Shown one piece after another: positions 1-12,016 of a stretch of DNA of 64,000 bases. Position 1 is the stretch's first letter, and each line of letters opens with the position of its first letter. Origin of the DNA: Micropterus salmoides (taxonomy: Eukaryota > Chordata > Actinopteri > Centrarchiformes > Centrarchidae); contig NW_024040928.1 of NCBI RefSeq assembly GCF_014851395.1, forward strand, positions 11,612,943-11,676,942, in the 5' to 3' direction. The translations under genes were made by a program, and so were the position numbers. Under the pieces are notes generated by a model, which did no database searches, was not told where the DNA came from, and saw nothing but the letters and a program-made list of their open reading frames with translations.

Positions 1-230
1 CTTGCCAAGCGGCTAGCGGGGTCAGGCACGCCCTCAAACCAAGCTAGTCTGAGCGGAGGGCGTTTGGCTCGACTAGCCTTTGTTTGGTTTTCTATTGTAG
101 AAATGTTGTACCTGTACCTTCTTCCAGGTACTTTTTTTCGTATCACCTCACCTCCGTCGAGGTTCCAAGCGAGCTGAGGGATCCTAAAATGTAATGTGAA
201 AACACGACAGACTGCTGTGTGGATCGCTGG
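1..230. repeat. Diverged DNA-transposon-like dispersed repeat
   Basis: The stretch around 110-220, including GAGGTTCCAAGCGAGCTGAG, matches from memory a short non-autonomous DNA transposon (hAT-like) common in teleost genomes. The flanking part holds inverted words (ggctag near 11 and ctagcc near 75) and paired GGTAC-type words. I see no long open frame that looks coding. The left end is cut by the window edge, so neither terminal repeat nor target duplication can be confirmed. Confidence 0.35.
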
Positions 231-792
231 TGTGTGTGTCGCATTGAACATTACGTCGTGGCAGTTGTGTGTGGCGTATCTATGATGACAAGTTACGTAC
301 TATCTGTGGGTACTATCTGCAATGGAAAACGGAGCAGAGTCGAGTCTATCGATTTGCGCTATGGTAGCATTTTTTGGCAAGGCAGCATAGATCGTCAGAA
401 CACCAACAGTTCAACGTTTAGTCCTAAAAGACGACGCAACTCCAACTCTGTTTGGGCCTGGATATTCACAATCCCAACCTGTATGTATGCTTTATTGGTT
501 GTGAATTATATTTAAAATAAACACAGCAATGTAACTTCACAGACTGTTCAAGTGCGGAGTTGTTGTAAACGTTGGCTAACACAGCTAAACTTATAACTAT
601 AATGCTACTGTTACACCCGATGTGAAAGCTACTGAGCAAACATTCAAATTGTTTGGCCAATTTTTATGGAAAATTTAACTGATTTTTGTAGTGGTTTATG
701 GTAAGATGTGGAACAATGATGTGTGGTTGTACCACCTGCTAGGTTACACTCGCAGTCTGAAGCGGCTTTGATTTGGATCACACTACCTTGTT
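231..792. other. Intergenic stretch, no recognised feature
   Basis: The open frames here are short and overlap on both strands without protein-like composition. I see no splice-bounded exon, RNA gene or intact mobile element. The left part may still belong to the DNA-transposon relic at the window start. Confidence 0.4.
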
Positions 793-1072
793 TCTTACGA
801 CCCGCGCTTCTCTGCTTCTGATTGGCTAGTAGTCCTTACCTGGGAACTACGCATGTCCAACTCCCAATAAAGATTTTGTACAAGTAAGATGCATCACTCT
901 GTAGCTCAAGAGCGGAGCGTACAACACACAGGGTGAAAAGAGGAGCTGCAGCAATGTGCAGTATGAGAAAAATATGGTGTTTTTTGAAAATTAAACCATG
1001 TAAACCTGTTGTGGTACAACCCCTAAATACGATTTTGAATGTGAAAATGAGCATAATATCACCTCTTTAATA
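793..1072. repeat. MITE-like dispersed repeat
   Basis: The segment runs from GATTGGCTAGTAGTCCTTAC, through a middle containing GGTGAAAAGAGGAGCTGCAG, to an end reading GAAAATGAGCATAATATCAC followed by a TTTAA word. I recognise this run, from memory, as a very common short non-autonomous DNA transposon of percomorph fishes. The AATAAA and the short open frames inside it are incidental. The family assignment is recall, not a search. Confidence 0.5.
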
Positions 1073-2518
1073 TATCAAAGTTTTGTATCAACTGTAAAGT
1101 GTGTCAACTGAGTAGATCATCCGAGATGAAAAGGAACAGCCTGGGTCTCTTCTGTGTATAATGGATGTGATTTTAATGTTACTGATTACTTCACTGGACT
1201 TAAGTAGTAATGTGAATGAGTGAGGGGATTAATTATGTTGTGCTTCTCTTTGTCTCAACAGTGTCCACTGCAGCTAGATGTGCACAAGCCTCGCTCCTGT
1301 TACAGGAATAGGTGGGTCGGAACACAGTGATGAGATTTATCAAATAGATCACCAATCAATGCTTTAATTTCTCTTTCTCTGGCCAATGGTGCAAGAGTAC
1401 AGCTGGTGTTTTATATTGCTAATCTGAGGACAATTAAATAGAACTCTTGTCGTAACAGTTTGTTTACAGACAGTACACTTTGGTACTGAAAACGTAATGG
1501 GTGAAATATAGTGACTTGCTCCAAATTTCTATTCTTTCTTTCCTCAACGGATTCAAAGTTCAAGATCCACCTTCACACTCTTATGCACTGCATGTTTTAT
1601 ATCAACCTTCTATCAACCTACCTTCTAATCTAGAACTGAGATTTGTGATATCCGTTATGACAGTTATGACTGACATGTATGTGTTTTAATAATCATAATC
1701 AGCTTTACTGCCAAGTAGAGCTGTATGTGTAAGTAAAGCCTACACATACAAGAAATTTGCTCTGGTGATTTGGTGCACAACAATATTGTTAATATGGCAG
1801 TTATTTACATAAGCATCAGATTTGTATGTTTAAACATTCACAGTTTAAGGTAAATTAATGAAGTTAACAGTTAACTTGTGGTAAATCTTTCCTCTAGCTG
1901 TTTTTGCAGTTTCACGGAATATGGAATTATAAAATCGCCAGATCCAAGATGTGACGACAGGCAAGTGCAATAAAGCTACACAACAAATGCTGAATACGAA
2001 ATGTTTACAGTCTGTGATTACAACGTAAATCTTTTTTAGTTTAGCTTTGTTGACAGTAAAATATTCAATAATATAAACTACATGAGTTAGCACGAGTTCA
2101 TTAATTGACTTAATAATAACTTATATTATATTTAACATGCTGTTAACTCGCTTTGGTGTGTTATATATTTCCGTTTCAGATGTCCGGCACTTTTCCAAGC
2201 ACTCTATTACGATAATGATAAGTATGTATATGATGTATGTGGGACCCCAAACATAGCGGCCCACTCCTATCGCCGGAAAAAGCAACTTGGATAAAGTTAC
2301 TGATAATTTTTTTTTTTTTAATTAAATAAAAAGTGCAAGAAGTACGGGTGGGAACAAGTTTGATTTGTTGATAACTGTAGAAGTTGTTAGCAAAAAACTG
2401 GGTCCTCCCTTGATGGGGATTGTCTAAATACTAAATAAAAACTGCCGTTGGCCCACCGCCTAACTCTGTTGGTTAAAATCTTGTAGCTGTCCTCACTATG
2501 CAAGATACACACACACAC
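1073..2518. other. Intergenic stretch, no recognised feature
   Basis: AT-rich DNA with only short, uninformative open frames. It ends in a short CA run (about 2506-2518), the insertion site of the LTR that follows. No exon, RNA gene or intact mobile element could be supported. Confidence 0.4.
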
Positions 2519-3100
2519 TGTTAGGTTCCACTATAAGGATTCAGAAGCGGACACAAGGCGGATGATAAGAACACAGGCAGGTTTAATTTTCAATGTGCTT
2601 TGAGGAAAACCAGAGGGTTGGGGAGGAAGCAGAGAACTCAGACCATCAGCATCAGAGACTCAGCAGGGGTCCGACGATGACGTCCTAGAGCTCGGTTCAG
2701 GGCGGACAGATTGGCAGGCAGGTTGGCAGGCAAACAGGTAGGCAGGCAGCGATTCAGCACACAGGAACAACTGTAGCAGACGGAAACAAGATGTTAGGTA
2801 CTGAACACCAAAAATACTCAACTAGACAATAATTGGAGGAGTTGGCCAGAGCAATTATACCACAGGAGGTAAACTGACAAACTGGCGAAGAGTAGAGGAA
2901 GAACCAGAGTATTTCACAGCATAGGTTGATTGCTTAATGAGCCACAGGTGCAAGGCGCTGCAGGCGGTGATGAGCCAGGAGCCAGACACGCCCATAAAAA
3001 CATACAGACAGTATATGACAGACAAAACTGAAAGAGACAGCAGGGAAGGGGAAACGGAGAAACACGAGGAATGGAGAGGTGACAAAGCCTAATCATGACA
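2519..3100 (-). mobile_element. Solo LTR of an LTR retrotransposon
   Basis: Read on the minus strand, this 582-bp unit begins TGTCATGATTAGG and ends CCTAACA, the TG...CA ends of a long terminal repeat. Near its minus-strand 3' end lies AAATTAAACCTGCC, a possible polyadenylation region. No gag, pol or second LTR lies alongside, so it is most simply a solo LTR left by recombination between the two LTRs of a full element. Both sides are CA repeats (…acacac before, cacacac after), which fits a target duplication made inside a microsatellite but cannot prove it. The family (Gypsy-like or other) is not resolved. Confidence 0.65.
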
Positions 3101-5420
3101 CACACACACACCAAAACAACTCTCTAAATGTTAACAGAGATGTCTTAAAGGTGGAAAGCCACAGTTTGCTTTCTGCGACCTGCCTCTCATATACACATGA
3201 ACACACAGATTTCCACCATTTATCATATCCAAGCCATGTTTGCTCATTCAGCAGCATTGGTTACCACACAAATGTTGTTTTTACAACATTATCTACAACG
3301 ATAACAAGGTTCATTCCAAGTGTGTACAATTGGATGCAATCAAGATAACTTAACAAAACACAACTTGTTTTACACAGTTTGATTTACAACAGAGGTGCAA
3401 CAAAGTAGAAACAGATGTGGAACAAAAAACGCAGTACAAAACATAAGTGGAACATGGACATGTATACTATATGCACACAAACATACAGTTGGCGATATGA
3501 CGGACAACATTTCTATCTGTCCAGCACAAAACAACAGAGTTGGCAACCATCTGTCCAATCATCTTTATGAAACTGAAAATCTGACAAGCACACACACTTC
3601 GGCTATTAACACCTTTTCCTTAACATATGGTTGGACGACATACCCTGACCTTTAGTAACCCTAACTCTGATCTTCACCTAATTCAAGCTATATTTTTCTT
3701 AAAGCTGATATCTGTCATGTTTTGTAGTTAATAATTCATTAATATATCCATGTGGTGGAGTACATTCACCACAGTATGAGATGGAAGGAAACCGAAAGGT
3801 TAAAAGAACAACGATATTATGCCATGTTAGCATACATGAACACAAACAAACCAACTCTAGCCCTGTCCCTTTTTCCCTTTCTCTTTCTGTATGCTCGCTG
3901 TGTCTACATCCCTTTCCACACACACACACACATACACACACACACACACACACCATTTCCCCTGGTAAAACAATGCATATATGATCTAAAGTTACAGAGT
4001 TGTGAATTATATACAGAGTAGCCTACACCTTAAAAGCTGCTCTGTCTGAGAGAGAGAGAGAGAGGAACAGAGAAAGAAACTGACATATACTCACAGCAGG
4101 CTGAAGTCTTTGATTCTGACAACTGACAGAAAGAGTTTGTGTCCTGTTGGCTCAAGAGGTTCAGGTAAACAACATACTGTAGAAGCACAATGTCCAGGTT
4201 CAAATATCAGCCTGTCATCCATTCCCTCTCACTCCAAGGTCACACTTGCTTCACTATGAAAAATCCAATTGTAAAGGTTGAAATACTCAAATGAATCCCC
4301 TTTACATGATAATATGTACAAGATGATTCTCCTGTGAATGAAAGTGGACTTTATAGATGTGAAAAGCAGAAATCAGTGGTGGTGTGCTTGTTGCACTGAG
4401 GCTTTGGAATAACATAATGGATGGAAAATGTTATATGCATTTCCATATGTTTGAAATGTAGCAGTTATGTATTTGCCAATTACCAACATATCCATTAAAA
4501 TTACTGCAAATTAAAAAAAATAAAAATAAAGGTTAAAATATATGCTTACCTTATTTAAAGAAGAGCCAGGCTGATAATCCTCCCATTAGCTGATTGTTCC
4601 TTCCTTCCCTGCCTCTTCAGAGAAAAGCAATAACAAGAGATTGGACAAGCTCCATAATAATGATGGACAACCCTGATAAATCTTGAATTGTGCATAAGGC
4701 ACCCATGAGCGAAATGTTCCTCAATAAAATTATGCTTGTCTACTGAAAGCTCTTTGTACATACAGAATAGGGTTTCTGCAGGACACTGATATTATTAACC
4801 ATCATGATGAAACAGGTTTAGGCAATAAAGACAGAAGGCAATAAAAAGATTTCCTTCTGGATAGGAGTGTGGAAACGGTGCAAAACAACAACAGCAGACA
4901 AATACAACACAGGTAGTGATTTACAATCCATAGCAGTAATATTCTAGTAGCTACACTGTTAGTAGTAGTAATCAGTAGTTGCTGCAGTAGTCAAGCACAA
5001 GGTTATGTCTTTTATTTATTTTAGATCAAACTAGGATAATCATATTTCATAACTTAAATGAGCACCCTACAGGGAGCTCATAACCAAGGTGTTAGTAATG
5101 ACGTTAATAACTGGGTTCCTGTTGTGAGAACAGGCTGTTTTCACAGAATCCATGTATGGTTCGTTTTTTGATTACTTCATTTCAAAACCTAATTTTACAC
5201 ACAAAGGGAAAAACAAATAAACTGTATAAACAAAAATAAGGAAGGAAACCAGTGTCTTCAGTTCATATAGACAATCATTTATTCCAAATGGTCTGAGACA
5301 AACTACCAGAGAAATAACAGATTTGTTGGATTCCAACAACAAATAGCAAAAGAGATGTGGTTTTAGACAAGTAGGAAACGTCTGATCTGTAAAAGTGAAG
5401 CCAATGTGCAAGTGCCTTAA
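3101..5420. other. Intergenic stretch with simple repeats
   Basis: Contains a CA repeat at 3917-3953 and a GA run near 4049-4064. The open frames on both strands through 3700-4020 are by-products of the CA repeat. No host exon or recognisable mobile element was found in the rest. Confidence 0.4.
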
Positions 5421-5835
5421 AATGGCATTCTTTCTACTGGCCAGCAGGGGGCAACTCCACTGGTTGGAAACAAAGTCTGATTGTATAGAAGTCAATGACA
5501 AAATGAGCCTACTTCTCACTTGATTTATTACCTCAGTAAACACTTTCCTAATGAGTTTCAAGTCGTCTTCAATACAGCATGATGTTCATTTGGCAAACTA
5601 TGGTCCAATTCAGAGTAATAGACAATAAAGCCGGGTATGCCTTAGGGCGTGGCTACCTTCTGATGGACAAGTCAACCTGTTAGATATAGCAATCCAGATC
5701 CCCTACCCAGCTCCACCCTCTCCACCAAATATGGCTACTTATGGTTCCAAAAAATCAAGATGACAACAGCCAAAATGCCAAACTTGAGGCATCAAAGGGT
5801 AGTTTACAAACCAGTGGGTGACGTCACCCTGATGT
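5421..5835. repeat. MITE-like dispersed repeat
   Basis: The run begins near CTGGCCAGCAGGGGGCAACT and continues through CTACTTCTCACTTGATTTAT, CAATACAGCATGATGTTCAT and AGGGCGTGGCTACCTTCTGA to AACCAGTGGGTGACGTCACC. I recall this as an abundant non-autonomous DNA transposon family in percomorph fish genomes. It has no coding capacity; the 129-residue minus-strand open frame across it is chance. The copy is diverged and its terminal repeats are not clear. Confidence 0.55.
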
Positions 5836-6534
5836 CTTGAATCAGCAAAGTGCTTGATGAGAAAGCGGGGCATTGATGGCCATTTACATGTATACGCTCA
5901 GGAAAATGGTACAAAAGCTACGAGCTCAAGATACAAATGAAGTATCAAATATCTTAAAACAGTTTTTTTGTTGTTATGTTTATTTATTATTAGCTTTCCC
6001 TTCATCATAGGTTGTTTTGTTTTAGGATATCTCCCTTAAATCTCAATGGTGCAAAAAAAAGTTTTAGACAAGAATGATGCACTATGAGACTCTGTAGTGT
6101 TGATAATGATGTTGAGTGGCAGAGGAAATGGGAAGGTAATAAGGTAATGTTATTTGGAGTGATAACAATCCCAATTAGTGTAGGAGTTCACCAACTCCAC
6201 CAACTTCCTACCCGTTTAAAGAGGTTTAAAAAGGACACATGCTTGAGGTTACTACAAAAAATGAGTTTGAGTTGAGTCAATCAACAATTGTTCATGTAAA
6301 CATTCCTGCTCCTGATTGAAACACTCACTATCTCTCCAAGAATTACCGTGGATTTGTATAATGTGGTCGACATCGGGGGGAGGAAGTATTTAATGTCAGT
6401 GTGAAAAGAGAAGGCTTACTGCTGAGCTGCAGGAGAGTTGCAGGCAAGCTGTACTCACCTTGTTGCCCACTGACAGACTGAAAAATGTACTGGATCAAAA
6501 CATACATTTTGATCAAACTTCCTGTATTCCTGTC

Positions 6535-6605
6535 AGATCTACATTTAGCAGTTTTTAGCAGACAGTTTTGTCCAAAGCGACATACAGTAAGTAAATCTGT
6601 CAGAA
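6535..6605. repeat. Short dispersed-repeat fragment
   Basis: The words TTAGCAGACAGTTTTGTCCA and AAGCGACATACAGTAAGTAA resemble a widespread teleost repeat fragment (usually 'agcagacgcttttatccaaagcgacttaca'). It is short and diverged, and its full element is not visible here. Confidence 0.4.
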
Positions 6606-6734
6606 GAAAGTGAAAAAGCACTTTATCGCTGTAGGTAGAGTGAGGACACCAATAGAACATGTTTCAAGCCTATGGTTTCAAGCACTCAAGGTTTTTTTGG
6701 GTGGGTGGGTGGGGGTGGGGCGCCAGTTGATTGG

Positions 6735-6966
6735 GTCTTAAATTTGGTCTTATTTCTCTGGACCAAGAAAAGGCTTTTGACAGGGTGGGATATCAGCACC
6801 TCTGGAATGTATTTGGTGCTTTTAGTTTCCCCTCTGGATTTCTAGCCCTGATCAAAGAGATATTGAAAGCTTAGTGAAAGTGATCCTTTTACTATTAAGT
6901 GGGGAATTAGGCAAGACTGTGCATTGTCTGGCTTGCTTTATTCTCCACCTGCTGATATTACTATTT
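6735..6966 (+). pseudogene. Reverse transcriptase fragment of a Tx1/L1-type LINE
   Basis: Translation gives LISLDQEKAFDRVGYQHLW and, after a one-base frame slip and stops near 6871, SDPFTIKWGIRQDCALSG. These match the central palm of Tx1/L1-clade reverse transcriptases, whose usual form is 'LDQEKAFDRVDH…' followed by 'IxRGVRQGCPLSPLLF'. The GVRQGCPLS motif has decayed to GIRQDCALS. Only about 75 codons survive, with no endonuclease or gag-like part, so it is a dead 5'-truncated or internally deleted copy. No catalytic YxDD box remains. Confidence 0.7.
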
Positions 6967-7400
6967 GTAAACTCTGTACTCTACATTTAAATTTTGATTT
7001 CTATTATTTGGATCTTTGTTTTCTTAAATGTGATTTGAATATGTTGCAGTGAGAGCTATTAATCAGTGGACAATAATTATAATTTTAAGTCTGACCTCTC
7101 TCTTGGATCTGAGGATCAGAGACACCTGTAGTGGTTTTCATTATTGGATTAGTGAGGTTCTGCAAAGCACAACAGAGTCAATATACCTATAGTGTGAAAG
7201 TAACAAAGATAGATACTCTAAAGACTGGTTTAAAAGATGACATACAACTGAGAAACTACTTCTTCCATCCCCGCGACCTTGCAGAGATAAGCGGTTGAAG
7301 ATGATTGATGAACTTCTTCTTCCATGTATTGCAGACAATGTTTATTATTTAGTGCTAAAAGTGGTAATTTTAACAGTAGCAATAGAAATATTATTATAGT

Positions 7401-7882
7401 TGTCACAGCCAGTGCTGTGATTCTGGGGTTTGCGTGTTTTATCTCTCTCCCTTGTCTGTCTTGGTGTATGTGTGTATGGGCATAGCAGCACACCTGAATT
7501 CAATCATCTCATCTCATCCACCTGGTTAAATACTCCTGGCTTTCTATTACTTGTTACTAGGTTTTCCCAAAGCCCTTGTGGTATAGTGCACTTGGCCTCC
7601 TTGGCTTATATAGGTATGCTCTAGTAGTTTTGTTGTCGCTTGCAGTGATTTCCTCCTAATGTGTGTTTTTCCTGTGCACCAGGATCCTGTGTACACATCG
7701 GATCTCGTCATGCTGCGTACCTCACCTCTGTTATTCACTAGTTGGACCACATTACCACCAGCGTGCCTGCCTGCCTCCTGCCAACCACCTCACCAACAGC
7801 TCCTTTATTAATAAAGACGGTTACTTTTTACTACCGCCTGTTGTGTTCTGTTTCCGCTCTTCTCGCTGCCTGCTTTCTTACA
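7401..7882 (+). mobile_element. LTR-like element (probable solo LTR)
   Basis: This 482-bp unit starts TGTCACAGCC and ends TTTCTTACA, with AATAAAGACGGTTAC about 70 bases before the end, the usual layout of a fish LTR with its polyadenylation signal in R. No internal retroviral-type genes lie beside it. The flanking five bases (atagt and gtgca) do not match, so the borders or the target duplication are uncertain. It abuts the 5' side of the L2 LINE that follows, suggesting one element landed at or in the other. Confidence 0.5.
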
Positions 7883-8101
7883 GTGCAGATGCTTTGCTGC
7901 TTGCTCTTACCTCTGCTAGCATTCTTTTTTTCTGCTAGATATTATGAGCAGCGGCTCTTGGATACTTTTAAATCACTGGGACTGTCATCTATTCAGATAA
8001 AGTAGGCTATTGCCATACTTTTTTACGTGAGTGCGGCCTATCAATAGCACTAGCCTGTGCTGCAGTGACTGGAGTTATAGCTAATGCTAATTAGCAACAA
8101 G

Positions 8102-9480
8102 ATGCCACCCTTCTCCACGGACAACTTCTACAAACTTCTACAGAAAATTGCAGTGCTGGAAACAAAGATCCACAGGTTAGAAGTGAATGTGGAAGTGAAT
8201 GGACTATGTGGGAATGACACTACTTTACCGTGGACCCAAAACAGTGGACAAGAGCATGCTAACACACGGCTAATTAGCACCAACAAGACTACCAAGAAGC
8301 TAGAGGCCTGTGTACTGGGTAATAAATCTGAAAGTGGGAGTCCTCCCTGGAACGCTCTTGGTGCAAAGCCTAAGAGTATATCATTTCCTTGGGAAATGGG
8401 AGGACAAGTAACAGGCAGAACCCAGCGCCCTGAGATTTGTGATGCAACTGGCTGGCCTGCATTATCATCCAGGCAGAGCGCCTCTTCAATCCCTGTTCTT
8501 AGTAGGCCACAGCCGTGCACAGCTGCGAAAGGGAGAGTTAGCAACAAACCTCCCCGGGTGTGCAACAGCAGAACAGATTTTCACCACTATTGCAGTACCC
8601 TGGATCTCCGTCTGATGACCTGGATAACGTCCCATCCTCACACAGAAGGGTAAGGACTGAGAGTACATCAGAAAGTAAAAGGCTGCAGGGAAAGCTAACA
8701 ACTGGGCCTCAAACTCTGGTTGTGGGTGACTCTGCTGTAAACGATGTAAGAAGCATGTGCAGTAAGAACACCAAAACACTCTGCTTTCCGAAGGATACAA
8801 TGTCTGACTAGGCAGAAAGAAACCTGCATATGGTGGCTGAACATCCTATTGTAAAAGACATCATACTGCACATCGGGGCCAATGATGTTGTGAAGCGACA
8901 GTCTGAAGTGTTGAAAGAGGATTTTAATAATCTGTTGAACACAGTCAGCTCTTTGAATGCTGAGGTGTTTATCTGTGGCCCTATACCATCAATCCAAAGA
9001 GGAGCTGAGAGATTCAGCAGATTGATGTTATTGAACACGTGACTCAACGGCATGTACTGTCCATTGAAAATTGACATTGTGCATTTCATTGAAAATTTTT
9101 ACTTTCTGTGGGACCACAGACATCTTTTTAAGGCTTCGCCTTAACAAGTCCGGAGTAAAATTGTTCAGCTCCAACCTGTTTTACGTGTCACTCATCTGTT
9201 GAGACAAGAGGAATCAAAACAAGAATAAGACATAACACAACACACCATAAACCTTGAAGGAGAGCCACCTCAGCCCCCGCCGAAAGAGAGCTCTGATCAC
9301 GGGAAACATCTAAGCCAAGAGGAAGAGCTTCCACCTCCCTCACTGAAAACCAACAGTGAGGATTCACCATCTTTACCCCCGCCCCCCAATCCCCATCTAG
9401 GTCACCCTTATCTCCAGATACCCTTTCTCTCCCCCCCACTCCCCGCACCTTCCCTCGCTCTACTCTCATTCTCTCTACCC
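8102..9480 (+). pseudogene. L2 LINE ORF1 relic with SGNH-esterase-like domain
   Basis: Starting at ATG 8102 (MPPFSTDNFYKLLQKIAVLE), an amino-terminal region with coiled-coil character is followed, after a frame change between about 8560 and 8650, by LTTGPQTLVVGDSAVNDV and IVKDIILHIGANDVVKRQ. GDS and the later GANDV resemble blocks I and III of SGNH-type esterases, the domain found in ORF1 of CR1/L2 LINEs in fish. The next part is proline-rich (about 9260-9480). A TAG near 8809 and a TGA near 9040, in a place where tryptophan is expected, break the frame. Confidence 0.65.
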
Positions 9481-9829
9481 TAAACCTCCGTCACCGTCCA
9501 CCTCCACCCTGGTTCTAAGTCCTCCAGGTTTGACACCTGTGTCACAAATACAGCGCCCAACACGCCCTCCCGCTCTGCAATGGTGAAAAAGCCCAGCAAG
9601 TTCTGACTGATATGTGCTGGGTCCAGGCTACATGGAAAATAGCACTCATGACTCTTCCCAGGACAAGCCGGGGCCCAGTGTGCTAGTAGCCTTCTCCATT
9701 CCTGTCTTGATAGGTAACAGAAAAAGCATGGTGAATGTGTTAAGAAACAGGAAGCACCCAACATATCCTGCAAATTTAGTATTAATTCCTCGTCAGCCGC
9801 AGCCTGTCGAAAAAAGTGGGCCAGATAAT

Positions 9830-10480
9830 GTTTTTAACACACTAAAATTAGCTTTGTTAAACATTAGGTCTTTGGCAGAAAAAACATTTTTAATCAATGA
9901 TTTTATAATCACTCACAATCTCAATTTCATGTTTTTAACTGAAACTTGATTGGACCAAGATAACAGTGCAGCTGTCCTTATTGAGTCTACCCCTCCCAAC
10001 TTCCGTTTTACGCTAGAGTGCATAAGGGAGGAGGTGGAGTTGCCATTTTGTTTAACGACTCCCTCCAATGCAAAAAGATGTCTTATGGGAATTTTGCTTC
10101 TTTTGAATATGTGGCTCTTCAGCTGAATTCCTCTTCTCATTTTTCTAAATATCTACAGGCCCCCTAAATACTGTGCAAACTTTTTTGATGACTTTGGTGA
10201 ACTGCTGTCTATAATCTGTATTGACTTTGACTGTGTGGTTATTGTTGGTGATTTTAACATCCATGCTGACAGCCCCTAGGACAGAGGGACTAAAGAACTG
10301 CGTTGTGTTCTTGATAATTATGGACTGACCCAACATGTGACAGAGCCCACACACAATAAGGGGCACACTTTGGACTTGGTCATCTCCAAGGGTCTGAACA
10401 TTTCCAAGGTTGTGGTGACTGATGTTGTTCTCTCAGATCATTCCTGTGTTTTCTTTGGGAGTACCATCTGCGTGCACATA
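9830..10480 (+). pseudogene. L2 LINE ORF2 relic, endonuclease part
   Basis: LKLALLNIRSLAEKTFLIND marks the start of an apurinic-like (EEP) endonuclease. It ends in FLTET followed directly by TGA at 9949 where TGG (Trp) is normal. Further on, CVVIVGDFNIHADSP carries the GDFN block and LDLVISKG…VLSDHSCVFF the terminal SDH block. A TAG at 10277 follows the DSP. The order and motifs fit the L2 clade; the copy cannot make an active nuclease. Confidence 0.75.
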
Positions 10481-11039
10481 AATGTACAAACAGAGGTAAT
10501 CACAAAATGGCATATCACTGAGAACACTAGTGAAAAATTTATTGAGGCTTTCTCTTCAACACCCGCCCTCTCATGGGTCTCATTTAATGAGCTTGTAGAT
10601 CATTTCAATTCTAAAATTACAAATGTTATTGATGCCATTGCACCAGCCAAGGTGAAGGTGGTCTCTGGTAAGAGAAGATCTCCATGGAGAAATGCCTCGC
10701 TGGTTAGAACTCAAAAAAGAGTGTGTCGAAAAGCTGAACGCAGGTGGCAGAAAACAAATCTCCAGGTTCATTATGACATCTATAAAGAGAGACTTTGCAT
10801 TTATAATTTAGAACTGAGAAATGCAAGGCTGTCCTTCTCTGACATCATCACCAAAAACACTAATAATGCACGTGCCCTGTTTGCTACTGTCGACAGGCTA
10901 ACCAACCCTCCTGTGTCTGTAGCCTCTGAACTTCTATCCACCAGGGCCTGCAATGAATTTGCTTCCTTCTTCACAAACAAAATTCAAACAATTAGACAAA
11001 TAATCCATGTCAGTAACAGGATATGTCTTGTCCCTGTGT

Positions 11040-12016
11040 CCACTTAAAAACAATTCATATGGCATGAGACAATTTGATTCTATTAACTATAAAAACCTGG
11101 AGGACATAATACAACATCTGAAATCCTCCTCATGCTGCCTTGATATTCTGCCAACAGGTTTTTTCAAAAATGTTTCTAAATGCATGGCCTCAGATATACT
11201 ACAAATTGTCAACATGTCTCTCCTCTCAGGTTTTTTCCCCACAGGCCCTGAACACTGCAGTCATTAAGCCACTCTTAAAAAAGAGCAATCTAGACAGTTC
11301 ACTAATGAGCAATTATAGGCCCATATCGAATCTCCCATTTTTAAGTAAAATCATTGAAAAAGCTGTTTTTCAACAGCTTAGTGCTTTCTTGGCACTAAAT
11401 AACTGTTTTGATATCTTCCAATCCGGATTTCGACCACACCACAGTACTGAGACGGCTCTTGTTGAGGTCTTCAGTGACATCCATTTAAACATTGACAGTG
11501 GCAGAATTTCAGTCTTAGTCTTATTGGATCTCAGTGCTGCATTCGACACGGTCGACCACAACATATTAATAGACAGACTTGAAAACTGTGTTGGACTTTC
11601 TGGCACAGTACTAAACTGGTTTGAATCCTACTTAAAGGACAGGGACTACTTTGTGTCTATAGGTCATTACACATCTGAGCTAACAAAAATTACATGTGGA
11701 GTTCCCCAAGGCTCCATTCTGGGGCCTCTATTGTTAAACATTTACATGCTTCCATTGGCTCAGATTATGAAAAACAACAAAATATGCTACCATAATTATG
11801 CAGATGACACACAGATTTACATAACCATATCACCAGGGGACTATGATCCCATACTGAGTAACTGTATTGAACGGGTCAACGGTTGGATGTGCCAGAATGT
11901 TCTTCAATTAAGCAAAGCTAAAATTGAAGTTAGTATTTTTGGAGCCAAGGAAGAACGATTGAAAGTCAGTGCTCAGCTTCAATCTGTAATGTTAAGAACC
12001 ACAGACCAAGCCAGAA
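11040..12016 (+). pseudogene. L2 LINE ORF2 relic, reverse transcriptase part
   Basis: After a stop near 11045 and a frameshift near 11240 the frame reads YRPISNLPFLSKIIEKAVF, FQSGFRPHHSTETALVEVF, LDLSAAFDTVDHNILIDRL, CGVPQGSILGPLL and NYADDTQIYI. These are reverse transcriptase blocks 1 to 5 of the L2 clade, and the catalytic YADD box (11797-11808) is intact. The frame ends at RTTDQARN; the thumb and carboxy-terminal region normally found next are absent. The frame runs on to 12279 only through unrelated sequence. Confidence 0.85.

Noticed and set aside
5172..5561. Minus-strand 129-residue open frame
   Set aside because: Half of it lies in a dispersed MITE-like repeat and no domain or splice-bounded exon is seen.
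7663..8005. Two overlapping plus-strand leucine-rich open frames that look membrane-like
   Set aside because: They cover the end of the LTR-like unit and the L2 leader; the composition comes from CT-rich repeat DNA.
8128..8565. Minus-strand 145-residue open frame
   Set aside because: Antisense shadow of the L2 ORF1 relic, which has recognisable LINE motifs on the plus strand.
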